Assembly (NCBI GenBank): GCA_052389915.1
Contig: JBQTHL010000048.1
Span: 4,954-68,953 of the forward strand
From: Panacagrimonas sp052389915
Lineage (GTDB): Bacteria > Pseudomonadota > Gammaproteobacteria > Nevskiales > Nevskiaceae
Direction of reading: 5' to 3'
Length of the DNA stretch: 64,000 nt
The notes beneath the pieces were generated by a model that did not search any database, was not told where the DNA came from, and was given only the letters and a program-made list of their open reading frames with translations. Position numbers and translations under genes: made by a program. This document shows, piece by piece, positions 54,624 to 62,844 of the stretch (position 1 is its first letter; every line of letters begins with the position of its first letter).

Positions 54624-56231
54624 TCACATGCGGAACACGCCGAACTCGGTCTCGCGCGCCGGGGTGCGGCCCGCGAGTTCGAGCAGCATCGCCATCACCG
54701 GGCGCGTCTCCACCGGGTCGATGACCATGTCGCACCAGGTGTTGCGCGCGAAGTTGTAGGCGTTGGCGAAGTCCTCGAAGGTCTTTCGCGTGGGGGCCAT
54801 GTAGGCCTCGCGCTCCTCGGCGGTCCAGCTCGTGCCCTCGCGCTTGTGGATGTCGTCCTTGACCATGGCCAGCGTGGTCGCGGCCTGGTCGGGACCCATG
54901 ATCGCAGCGCGGCCGCCGGGCCACATCAGCATGGCGTTGGGCTTGAACGCTCGGCCGCACATGGCCAGATACCCGGCGCCGTAGGACGCGCCGATGATCA
55001 GCGTGTACTTGGGCACCTCGGCGCAGGCCATGGCGGTGATCATCTTGGCGCCGTGCTTGGCGATGCCGGCCTCCTCGGCCTCGCGACCGACCATGAAGCC
55101 GGTGACGTCGGCCATGAACAGCAGCGGGATGTCGCGCTTGCAGCACATGTCGATGAAGTGCGCCGCCTTCATCGCCGACTCGGCGAACAGCACGCCGTTG
55201 TTGCACAGGATCCCGATCTCGAAGCCCATGATCCGGCCCCAGCCGCAGATCAGCGTCTCTCCATAGAGCGGCTTGAATTCGCGGAACTCGCTGCCGTCCA
55301 TGAGCCGTGCGATGACCTCGCGGTTGTCGGTGGGCACGCGCGTGTCGCGGCTGACGATGCCGTAGATCTCGGCCGGATCGAACTTCGGCGGACGCGGCGT
55401 CAGCACCTGCCAGCGCTGCGCGGGCGGCGTGCCCAGGTTGGACACCAGGTCGCGCACGATGGCGATGGCGTGCGCGTCGCTCTCCGCGAGGTAGTCGGTG
55501 ACGCCGCTGACGCGCGAGTGCATCTCGCCGCCGCCAAGGGTTTCCTCGTCCACCACGTCCTTGGTCGCGGCGTACACCAGCTGCGGGCCGCCCAGGTACA
55601 TGCGGCCCTGGTTGCGCACGATCACGTTCTCGTCGCAGAGCGCGGGCATGTAGGCGCCGCCGGCGGTGGACGAGCCGTGCACGGTGGCGATCTGCGGGAT
55701 GCCCTCGCCGGACATGCGGATCTGGTTCCAGAAGATGGTGCCGAACTGGCCCCAGTCCGGGAACACGTTGGGCTGGTCCGGCAAGTTGGCGCCGCCGGAC
55801 TGCACGAGCGTGATGCACGGCAGCCGGTGCTGCCAGGCGAACCGCTGTGCGCGCACATGCTTCTTGCAGGTGATGCCGTAGTAGGTGCCGCCCTTCACCG
55901 TGGCGTCGTTGGCGATGATCATGCAGGGCCGTCCGGCGATCAGCCCCACGCCGGTGACGATGCTGCCGCCCGGTGGCACGTCGTCGTATAGACCCTCGCC
56001 GGCCAGATGGCAGAACTCCAGGAACGGCGAGCCGGCGTCGAGCAGCGCGGTGATGCGCTCGCGCGGCAGCATCTGCTTGCGTTCCTTGTGCAGGCGCCGC
56101 GCGCGCTCCGGCCCGCCGGCGCTGGCGGCCGCGCGGCGGCGGTGGAGGTCGGCCACACGCGCGAGGTAGGCCTCGCGGTTGAGCCGGTAGTCTTCGGTGG
56201 CGGTGGAAATCCGCGAGGACAGCTGGGCCAT
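54624..56231 (-). CDS. Acyl-CoA carboxylase, carboxyltransferase (beta) subunit, copy B
   Basis: A 535-residue paralogue of copy A. Its blocks are MIIANDATVKGGTYYGITCK, VHGSSTAGGAYMPALCDE, IGILCNNGVLFAESAMKA and GASYGAGYLAMCGRAFKPNA. It keeps the standard GASYGAG motif, whereas copy A reads GGSYAAA. The difference may alter substrate pocket geometry. Tandem duplication with divergence suggests that each acts on a different branched acyl-CoA, or that one copy is non-catalytic. It is preceded by the atypical dehydrogenase gene at 56283. Confidence 0.86.
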   Translation of the reverse strand: MAQLSSRISTATEDYRLNREAYLARVADLHRRRAAASAGGPERARRLHKERKQMLPRERITALLDAGSPFLEFCHLAGEGLYDDVPPGGSIVTGVGLIAGRPCMIIANDATVKGGTYYGITCKKHVRAQRFAWQHRLPCITLVQSGGANLPDQPNVFPDWGQFGTIFWNQIRMSGEGIPQIATVHGSSTAGGAYMPALCDENVIVRNQGRMYLGGPQLVYAATKDVVDEETLGGGEMHSRVSGVTDYLAESDAHAIAIVRDLVSNLGTPPAQRWQVLTPRPPKFDPAEIYGIVSRDTRVPTDNREVIARLMDGSEFREFKPLYGETLICGWGRIMGFEIGILCNNGVLFAESAMKAAHFIDMCCKRDIPLLFMADVTGFMVGREAEEAGIAKHGAKMITAMACAEVPKYTLIIGASYGAGYLAMCGRAFKPNAMLMWPGGRAAIMGPDQAATTLAMVKDDIHKREGTSWTAEEREAYMAPTRKTFEDFANAYNFARNTWCDMVIDPVETRPVMAMLLELAGRTPARETEFGVFRM

Positions 56232-56282
56232 GGGTCGCGCGGCTCCGGACGTCTATAAGGAATAGAGGAAAGAAGGTGCCCG

Positions 56283-57440
56283 TCAGCGGGGCAGGCGCGT
56301 GCGTGCCGCTGCGGTCTCGCTCTTGGGCCGTGCGGTCCCGATCCGCAGCCCGCATCCCAGGTCGCGGGTGATCTCGCCGAGCAGGCCCGCTGCGGTGACG
56401 CCGTCCAGCGGCGACTCGGTCATGTCGTCGCAGAGCTGCAGGACTGGATGCGCGCGGCGCCCCGAGCGGTCCTTCCACCACAGCGCGCTGGCGCGAGAAA
56501 CCGCGCCAGCCAGTTCCGCCACTCGGTAGCGCGCCAGCGTGACCTGATGCGGGGTCGTCTGGCTGGCGGCCCGCTCCAGCAACGCGCCGGTCGTAGCCGC
56601 CTCGCTGTGCAGCTCCGCCAGGCGCGCGGCCCCGAGCCAGGCCCGCGCAGCTGTCGTGGGCGACGCGCTACGGGCACGCAGGCAATCGGTAGCGATGGCC
56701 AGTATCTCCTCGCAGCGGCTCTGGTAGAACGCCGCCGCGACCAGACGCTCGAAATCGCGAAATTCCGCATCCGCCGTAGCGGTATCCGCCCGCAGCAGGT
56801 AATCCCGCGGCAGCTGCACGTCGTGAAGGTCGATGCGCGCGACGCTGCGTTCGCCTGCCAGCGCCTGAACACAGACCTTGACGCCGGCCGCGTCCATCGG
56901 GACGGTCACGAAGCTGCGCACCGTGTCCGGGAGATCCTGCGGCGAATTGCACTCCAGGCAGACCCAGCGTGCATGTTCGGCATTGGGCACGCGCAGTGAC
57001 CGGGCATTGAGAACAAGGTCGCCGCTGCCGACGCTGCGCACGATGGCAAGGTCGGCGCGCGTGCCGGACTCGCGCACCTGACGGGCGCCTACTGCGCGCC
57101 CCTCGATAGCGGGCCGGAGGAAATCCCTGCACACCGCTGACCCCCCGAAGCGGGCCAGGGGGGCCACCGCTTGGCATCCTTGCACGCTCAGCAGGCTCGA
57201 GAGTGTCAGGCACTTGAGCCGGCCGATCTCGCGGGCATAGTGCAGTGCCAACCCGGGCGATCCGGCGGCCGCCGAACTCAGGCCCAGCCCGAGCAACCGC
57301 CGCTCGCCGAATCGCGCCACGAGCCCCGGGATGCGCGGCGCGCAATCCTCGTACCAGTCGTCGAGCCGCGACACGATCTCGGTCTCTATTAACCGCCTGA
57401 CGGATTTCGCCACCGCCACCTCATCCGCGACATGCCCCAT
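56283..57440 (-). CDS. Acyl-CoA dehydrogenase-like protein, divergent
   Basis: A 385-residue protein with the overall layout of an acyl-CoA dehydrogenase: SVRRLIETEIVSRLDDWYED at the start, YAREIGRLKCLTLSS in the helical domain, DLVLNARSLRVPNAEHARWV in the middle barrel. Key motifs are degraded. The FAD-binding block that normally reads xSEPxxGSD is RQVRESGTRADLAIV, and no C-terminal GTxEI base is found. It may be a non-catalytic homologue, a CoA-binding partner or a decaying gene. It is the first gene of the long minus-strand operon and lies 59 bases from the CTAAC palindrome, so it is probably under that regulator. Confidence 0.68.
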   Translation of the reverse strand: MGHVADEVAVAKSVRRLIETEIVSRLDDWYEDCAPRIPGLVARFGERRLLGLGLSSAAAGSPGLALHYAREIGRLKCLTLSSLLSVQGCQAVAPLARFGGSAVCRDFLRPAIEGRAVGARQVRESGTRADLAIVRSVGSGDLVLNARSLRVPNAEHARWVCLECNSPQDLPDTVRSFVTVPMDAAGVKVCVQALAGERSVARIDLHDVQLPRDYLLRADTATADAEFRDFERLVAAAFYQSRCEEILAIATDCLRARSASPTTAARAWLGAARLAELHSEAATTGALLERAASQTTPHQVTLARYRVAELAGAVSRASALWWKDRSGRRAHPVLQLCDDMTESPLDGVTAAGLLGEITRDLGCGLRIGTARPKSETAAARTRLPR

Positions 57441-57498
57441 CGGTCCTCTCCTCCTGTCTTAGTTCTGATTCTGGTTCTAGCCTCCCCAGTACGATACC

Positions 57499-57512
57499 CT
57501 AACACTTGTTAG
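57499..57512. promoter_or_regulatory. Palindromic operator CTAAC-N4-GTTAG
   Basis: CTAACACTTGTTAG is a perfect 5+4+5 inverted repeat lying between the divergent genes at 57440 and 57648. It shares both arms and spacing with the site at 34313-34326. It is positioned to repress the long minus-strand operon. Confidence 0.62.
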
Positions 57513-57647
57513 AATTGGGTTGCGACTGCAGAACCCGTCGGCCGGCAGTCCGCGAGACCGATTCCATAGTGACCGACGCACCCCTGCCCGAGGTTTTCGA
57601 TGGCCGCTCCCATGTGTCCGAGTTTTGTCGTCGCGCGCGTCCCGCTG

Positions 57648-58469
57648 ATGCGCCTGGCGTTCGCCGCCGGCCTCGCCGCCTCGGCCGCAACGGCCGGCGC
57701 CCAAGAGGGTCCCGATGTGGCGCAAGTGGACGCGATCGCCGGCGCCTGCGTCGCAACCGTCAGCCTGGGGCCGCTATCGCTGGCGCCTGCGGACGACTCC
57801 GCCTCGCCGATGCCGGACGCTGCCTCGCCAGACATCGACGAATCGGCCGGGTCGTCCTCGTCGGCGGATCTGACTGCCTACGACTCCGCCGCCCCTGCAG
57901 CCGGCTTCATATCGCTGGCCGGCGATGCGCAGGCTCTGGTCGCGTCCTGCGCGACGGCCGGTGCGCCACCCGCCGAGCCGGCCATGGCTGCGCCGGCCAA
58001 GGTCTCGGCTGCGGTCGAACCGGCGCCGACGACGGCACCTGCGCTCGCGCCCGCGCAACGGATCGAGACGTCCCAGGCGAGCGTCGCGCCCGCCGAGCCG
58101 CGCCCGCCCCCCGCGCCGCGTCCGCGCCCGAAGAAGCCGCCGGCCGACGCGCTCAAGGCGTGGTGGCCCGCCGCGGAGGCCGGCAAGCTGAACCTACGCT
58201 TCGCGGGTGAGGCCGCCTTTGGCGAGGCAATCGCCCTGTTGTTCGACGCGCCGTTCAGCGAAGCCTCCGGGCTGGCGCAGCACGTGGAAGTGAAGAACCG
58301 CGCCGGCAAGATCATCGAGGGCAAGTGGCAGGTGGTGAAGTCCAACCCGCAGATGGTCGCGCTGCGAGTGCCGCCCGGCCTCTACGAGGTTCGCGTCGGC
58401 GAGTCGCTCGCAGCCGCCAATGGCCTGCGCTTCCAGCGCACCGCGCAAGGCAAGATCTTCGTGCGCTGA
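57648..58469 (+). CDS. Secreted proline/alanine-rich protein of unknown function
   Basis: A 273-residue exported protein. MRLAFAAGLAASAATAGAQEG is a plausible signal peptide. The middle is a low-complexity Ala/Pro/Ser stretch (APAAGFISL, PAEPRPPPAPRPRPKKPPAD) that looks like a flexible linker. The C-terminal 110 residues form a separate domain: LNLRFAGEAAFGEAIALLF, HVEVKNRAGKIIEGKWQVV, PPGLYEVRVGESLAAANG. Proline-rich linkers joined to a globular end occur in periplasmic and TonB-like proteins, but no known motif confirms this. An ATG 16 codons upstream (57600) is an alternative start that would hide the signal. It lies divergent from the acyl-CoA operon, and the regulator gene follows 31 bases downstream. 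Confidence 0.6.
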   Translation: MRLAFAAGLAASAATAGAQEGPDVAQVDAIAGACVATVSLGPLSLAPADDSASPMPDAASPDIDESAGSSSSADLTAYDSAAPAAGFISLAGDAQALVASCATAGAPPAEPAMAAPAKVSAAVEPAPTTAPALAPAQRIETSQASVAPAEPRPPPAPRPRPKKPPADALKAWWPAAEAGKLNLRFAGEAAFGEAIALLFDAPFSEASGLAQHVEVKNRAGKIIEGKWQVVKSNPQMVALRVPPGLYEVRVGESLAAANGLRFQRTAQGKIFVR

Positions 58470-58500
58470 AGGCGCCATCACACCCGGAGGAGACCGCAGC

Positions 58501-59628
58501 ATGGCACGAAACCCTTGCGCGGCATCGCTCTCACCGGTCCGGCCGCGGAGCATCGACCGCGCCTGGGAGGCGGCGGTCTGCGATGCGCCGGTGCGGACCC
58601 GCGACGTGCGCCCCGAGGTGCTGGCGTCCTGGCATCGCAGCCGCGTGCTCCACGTCAATCCGTCGCAGCAGCGCGCGCCGCTGGACCTGCGCAGTCTTGC
58701 CAAGGCTCGGCGGCAGCACCGCGAACTGATTCTCGCCGCCACGCCGATCCTGCTCGAGACCGGCGAACTGCTGGGCGAGATCGGCGGCATCGTGCTCCTA
58801 TGCGGCCCAGACGGGCTGGTACTGGAATCGTCCGGGGCACCGCGCATCCTGGACCTGGCGGTGGACGCCAACATCACCCCCGGCGGCATCTGGACCGAGC
58901 AGGCCTGCGGCACCAACGCGGTGGGCACCGCGCTGAGCGAGGGGCGGCCGGTGGAGCTGCGCGGCGCCGAGCACTTCTGCGACAGCATCCGCCGCTGGAG
59001 CTGCGCCGCCAGCTTGCTGAGGGACCCGGAAAGCGGCGCCGTGATCGGCGCGCTGGACATTTCTCACGGAGGGCGGGCGGGCGCGAGCGCGCTGCCCCTA
59101 GCGGTTACGGTGGCCCGGCGCATCGAGGGCGAACTGGCCCGCCGCACGCTGCGGCGCCGGCAGTTCCTGTTCGAGCGCTATGCCGAGCGCGCAGCGCGCT
59201 GGCCGCGCGACGGCGTGCTGCTGCTCGACCACGACGGCAGCCTGCTGGCCTGGAACGAGTGCGCGCCCCTGGCGCTGGCCGCACGCGGCTGCGCGGTGCC
59301 GCTGGCTCGCGGCACGGCTTTCGATCCCCTGCTCGCGCGTGTCGGGGCCGAGCACCACGAATCCCTGTGCCTGGATGGCGAGCAGGCTGGCACGGTGCTG
59401 ACGCTTGCGCAGCGAACCGGCGGGGCCTCGGTGCCCTCACCCGCGTCCGCCATCGCGTCGTCTCCGACCGATGCCCCCCGCCTGCGCGACGCCGAACGCG
59501 CGGCCATCCTGGCGGCCCTGGAGGCGGAGTGCGGAAAGCGCGGCCGCGCGGCGGCGCGGCTCGGGATCTCCCGGACCACGCTCTATCGGCGGCTGCTCGA
59601 CTACGGGCTCGAAGCGGACGCCCCCTGA
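58501..59628 (+). CDS. AcoR-like transcriptional regulator lacking the AAA+ domain
   Basis: A 375-residue cytoplasmic regulator. The N-terminus (RPEVLASWHRSRVLHVNPSQ) and the following GAF-like sensory domain (QACGTNAVGTALSEGRPVEL, GALDISHG) match activators of the AcoR/sigma-54 class. The C-terminus has a Fis-type helix-turn-helix (AAARLGISRTTLYRRLLDYGL). The central AAA+ ATPase with its GAFTGA motif is missing. The region between is a short PAS-like segment (DGVLLLDHDGSLLAWNE). It may act as a repressor or as a sigma-70 activator. The ATG at 58501 has GGAGGAG 8 bases upstream. It may regulate the CoA ligase operon that converges on it at 59659. Confidence 0.82.
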   Translation: MARNPCAASLSPVRPRSIDRAWEAAVCDAPVRTRDVRPEVLASWHRSRVLHVNPSQQRAPLDLRSLAKARRQHRELILAATPILLETGELLGEIGGIVLLCGPDGLVLESSGAPRILDLAVDANITPGGIWTEQACGTNAVGTALSEGRPVELRGAEHFCDSIRRWSCAASLLRDPESGAVIGALDISHGGRAGASALPLAVTVARRIEGELARRTLRRRQFLFERYAERAARWPRDGVLLLDHDGSLLAWNECAPLALAARGCAVPLARGTAFDPLLARVGAEHHESLCLDGEQAGTVLTLAQRTGGASVPSPASAIASSPTDAPRLRDAERAAILAALEAECGKRGRAAARLGISRTTLYRRLLDYGLEADAP

Positions 59629-59658
59629 CCGGCGCATCGCCCGGTCTCACCGCGTGGC

Positions 59659-61308
59659 TCACCGCCGCACCGAGTCCCGCAGCTCACGCTTGAGAATCTT
59701 GCCGACCGGGTTGCGCGGGATGGCGTCCACCACCTTCAGGTACTCAGGCAGCTTGTAGGTGCCAAAGCCTTGCTCGCGCATCCAGGCCACCACGGCCTCG
59801 AGTGTCGGCGGGTGGGCCTTGTCGCGCGCCACCGCGCACAGGCAGACCTTCTCGCCGAGGATTTCGTCCGCCACCGCCACCGCAGCGCAATCGACGATGC
59901 CCGGGTAGGCCAGCGCCATGTTCTCGACTTCCGCGGCGCTGATGTTGAAGCCGCCGCGGATGATGATGTCCTTCTTGCGGTCGAAGAAGCTCAGGTAGTG
60001 GCCTTCGAGGATCTTGAAAGTGTCGCCGGTGTAAAGGTATCCCTCGGCGTCGAAGGACTTGGCGTTGGCCTCCGGGCGCTTGAAGTACCCCGGAAAGACG
60101 TTCGGGCCGCGGTAGGCCAGCTCGCCGACTTCTCCGGCCTTGGTCTTGATCTGGCCGTCCTCTCCGACGATCTTGATCCGCACGCCAGGGATGTTCGACT
60201 TCCACTGCGCGTCGGGATGACCCCACCAGGGCAGATGGTCCACGCGCTGCGCCGGGTCGGGCACGTCGTGCGGGCCGCCGACCAGGGCGGTGCCTTCGTT
60301 CTGGCCCCATAGATTGATGATCTCGATGCCCCAGCGCCGCTTGAACTCGGCAATGGAATACGCCGAGGGCGGTGCCGAGCCCACGGCGAGCGTGCGGATG
60401 CGGGAGAGGTCGAGCTGATCGACGTTGGGCAGCTTGACGATCATGTTCAGCAGCGCCGGCACTAGGCTGGAGAACTGCACGCCCTCCGTGGCGAGCTGGT
60501 GCACGAACAGCTCCAAGTTCAGCGGATGGTGCAGGATCATGGTGCCGGCGCGGAATAGCCAGGGCAGCATCATGGCGCCCACGCCGGTCATGTTGACGAT
60601 GGGCGCTGCGCACAGGATGCGGTCTCCGTCGCGCAAGTCAAGCAGTCCGAGCACGCGCCCGGCCTGGAAGAACCAGTTGTTGTGCGACACCGGCGTGCCC
60701 TTGGGCAGCGACTCGGTGCCGGAAGTCCAGCACAGCGTGAATATGTCGTTGGGGTCGATGCGCACCGCATCCAGCAGATCACGCCGCACCGGCCCCTGCG
60801 CCCAGCGGCCGATTTCGGCGAGCCCCACGCGGTGCTCGATGCGGTGCTTGCCGGCCGGCAGCTTGTGCACCAGGTCGAGATAGCCCGTGCCCTTGAACGT
60901 GTCCGCGGCGATGTAGAAGCGCGCGCCCGTGGTCTCGGCCACATGGCCCAGCTCGTGCTGGCGCCACTGCATCGCCAGCGGCGAAGGAAGGCCGCCGGCC
61001 ATGCACACGCCGAAGTACAGCACCATCAGCTCCCAGGTGTTGGGCAGGTGCAGGATCACCACGTCGTCCTTCTTAAGACCCAGCTCGACCAGGCGCGTGG
61101 CGATGGCCTCTGCCGCGACGCCCACCTCGGCCCAGGTCTTGCGCTGTGGCGGCGTGCCGACCAGCTCCATGCGGTCGGCCGGGTCGACGATGGACAGGCG
61201 CTCGGGGTGCGCGGTGACCTGCTCGCGCAGCGTGTCGAGCAGCGTGCGGGTGCCCCACCAGCCGGCCTCGGTGTATTCGCGGATGGTTTTTTCGTCGTGC
61301 AGGATCAT
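59659..61308 (-). CDS. AMP-forming acyl-CoA ligase
   Basis: A 549-residue adenylate-forming ligase. Motifs are LCWTSGTESLPKGTPV (phosphate loop, with ES in place of the usual TG), NLWGQNEGT, YLYTGDTFKILEG, DRKKDIIIRGGFNIS and the C-terminal Lys in PRNPVGKILKREL. The ATG at 61308 has AAGGAGG immediately upstream, a strong ribosome site, so the longer open frame above is not used. Upstream in the same direction are a MAPEG-like membrane protein and two acyl-CoA dehydrogenases, which suggests activation of a fatty or aromatic acid for beta-oxidation. The substrate is unknown. Confidence 0.86.
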   Translation of the reverse strand: MILHDEKTIREYTEAGWWGTRTLLDTLREQVTAHPERLSIVDPADRMELVGTPPQRKTWAEVGVAAEAIATRLVELGLKKDDVVILHLPNTWELMVLYFGVCMAGGLPSPLAMQWRQHELGHVAETTGARFYIAADTFKGTGYLDLVHKLPAGKHRIEHRVGLAEIGRWAQGPVRRDLLDAVRIDPNDIFTLCWTSGTESLPKGTPVSHNNWFFQAGRVLGLLDLRDGDRILCAAPIVNMTGVGAMMLPWLFRAGTMILHHPLNLELFVHQLATEGVQFSSLVPALLNMIVKLPNVDQLDLSRIRTLAVGSAPPSAYSIAEFKRRWGIEIINLWGQNEGTALVGGPHDVPDPAQRVDHLPWWGHPDAQWKSNIPGVRIKIVGEDGQIKTKAGEVGELAYRGPNVFPGYFKRPEANAKSFDAEGYLYTGDTFKILEGHYLSFFDRKKDIIIRGGFNISAAEVENMALAYPGIVDCAAVAVADEILGEKVCLCAVARDKAHPPTLEAVVAWMREQGFGTYKLPEYLKVVDAIPRNPVGKILKRELRDSVRR

Positions 61309-61355
61309 GTTCCCCTCCTTATTTGTGAATGATGTGCGCTTCGCTTTTCCGGCCT

Positions 61356-61778
61356 TCAGCCAACGAGTTCTACGAACAGCCTGAACCAGAGCAGCGTCAG
61401 AACGGCGTTGCTCGCGGCGAAGATCGCGACTCGATGGATCACGCGGTTGTACGTCAGGTGCACCCCGCTGTGGAGCGCGCGCAGCGCGACGTAGGACCAG
61501 GCCAGGGTGACGGCGATCGGATCGGCCCGATGAGTTAGATAGGCCACCGTGCAGACCACATAGAACAGCACGGGAACTTCCAGAGGGTTCATGAAGTTCC
61601 GGTTGGGGATGCTGACCCGCTCCGGGACTCGGGCGGATTCGCCGAGCCGGAAATCGTCCACGGTGAGTTGGCCCGTGAGGGTGCCCCTGAATCGCCGGTA
61701 AGGGATCAGCAGCGGGACACACAGCATCCAGCCCACGAGGGCCATCGCCGGCAACAGGATGCTCGTCGGGTGCGCCAC
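61356..61778 (-). CDS. MAPEG family membrane protein
   Basis: A 140-residue integral membrane protein. It has four helices: ILLPAMALVGWMLCVPLL, PLEVPVLFYVVCTVAYL, IAVTLAWSYVALRALHSGVH and AIFAASNAVLTLLWFRLFV. The motif RNFMNPLEVPVLFY with AWSYVALRALHSGVHLTYN is characteristic of the MAPEG superfamily, which includes glutathione-dependent membrane enzymes. In bacteria the role is generally unknown. It sits 47 bases from the CoA ligase start and 55 bases from the dehydrogenase stop, in the same orientation, so it is likely part of that operon. Confidence 0.82.
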   Translation of the reverse strand: MAHPTSILLPAMALVGWMLCVPLLIPYRRFRGTLTGQLTVDDFRLGESARVPERVSIPNRNFMNPLEVPVLFYVVCTVAYLTHRADPIAVTLAWSYVALRALHSGVHLTYNRVIHRVAIFAASNAVLTLLWFRLFVELVG

Positions 61779-61833
61779 ATCGGCTCTCTTCTACGGATAC
61801 GACCGAACCGCTCGTCTCGACAGCGAGGCCCGC

Positions 61834-62844
61834 TCAGACGCCGAGCGAGGCCAGCAAGGGCCACAGCCCGGCACCGCCGAGTTCCAGCGCCCGACGGCCG
61901 AGCAGCGCGTTCCACTCGGTCTCGGTGCCGTAATCGTCGCGCCAGCTCCACAGCCGCCGCGTGTACAGGTGCAGGCGGTGCTCCTGGGTGAAGCCCATGG
62001 CGCCGTGCACTTGGTGGGCGATGCGCGTCACCGGTTCCACCGCCATGCCGGCCCGCGCCTTGGCCACCGCAATCTCGTAGAGCCCCTCGCCGCCGCGTGC
62101 GGCGTGGGCGGCGGACTCCACCGCCATCTCCACCGCGCAGACCTCGGCGGCCAGCAGCGCGAGTTTCTGCTGGATCGCCTGGAACGCGGCAAGCGGCCGG
62201 CCGAACTGCTTGCGCTCGGAGGCGTAGGTGAGCGTGAGCTCCAGGCAGCGGCGCATGGCACCGGCCATCTGCGCGCTGCGCAGCAGGGCGGCGCGCGCGC
62301 GCCAGCCCGGCGCGGCGTTCGTCAGCAGCCGGTCCGCGCTGGTGCCGGAGCCGGCCAGGTCCAGCGTGTCGCAGGGCTCGCCCGCGAGGCTGGTGGCCTG
62401 CGCGGCGACGCGCGGCCGCGGGTAGACGCGCAGCCGCGTTTCCTCGGGCGACTCGGTGATGGCCACCACTTCCAGCCGGCGCGCCCAGGGCACGCGCGAC
62501 ACGGTGGCGGCGCCGGCCGTCGGCAGCGCAAGACCCAGCACGCCCGCGCCCGGCGCGAGGTTCGCCGCCGCCAGCGCCTGCCCGGCGAGCCAGTGCTCGG
62601 CCAGCGGCACCGGCGCGGCGTGGTAGCCGGCCACCCGCAGCAGGGCCACGGCGTCGCCCATGTCCAGTCCGCTGCCGTCGAGCGACTCGGGCCAGGCGGC
62701 GGCGGCGATGCCGCAGTCGTGCAGGGCGCTCCACAGTGGCTGCGGCCAGGTGCCGTGCTCGGCGGCGTGCTGGCATTCCACCGTGCACAGGTCGGACAGG
62801 ATGTGGCCCGCCGCATCCACCAGCATCTCGGTTGTCGCGTTCAT
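61834..62844 (-). CDS. Acyl-CoA dehydrogenase, small-subunit type (PimD-like)
   Basis: A 336-residue acyl-CoA dehydrogenase homologue shorter than usual. The C-terminal region AHQVHGAMGFTQEHRLHLYTR is the standard C-domain block, but no GTxEI catalytic Glu follows; it reads WSWRDDYGTETEWNALLG. The middle lacks a clear FAD-phosphate motif. It starts at an ATG overlapping the stop of the larger dehydrogenase gene (ATGA at 62841-62844). Such overlapping pairs form heteromeric dehydrogenases for dicarboxylyl-, steroid- or terpenoid-CoA substrates, in which only one subunit has the base. I infer that arrangement here. Confidence 0.8.
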   Translation of the reverse strand: MNATTEMLVDAAGHILSDLCTVECQHAAEHGTWPQPLWSALHDCGIAAAAWPESLDGSGLDMGDAVALLRVAGYHAAPVPLAEHWLAGQALAAANLAPGAGVLGLALPTAGAATVSRVPWARRLEVVAITESPEETRLRVYPRPRVAAQATSLAGEPCDTLDLAGSGTSADRLLTNAAPGWRARAALLRSAQMAGAMRRCLELTLTYASERKQFGRPLAAFQAIQQKLALLAAEVCAVEMAVESAAHAARGGEGLYEIAVAKARAGMAVEPVTRIAHQVHGAMGFTQEHRLHLYTRRLWSWRDDYGTETEWNALLGRRALELGGAGLWPLLASLGV

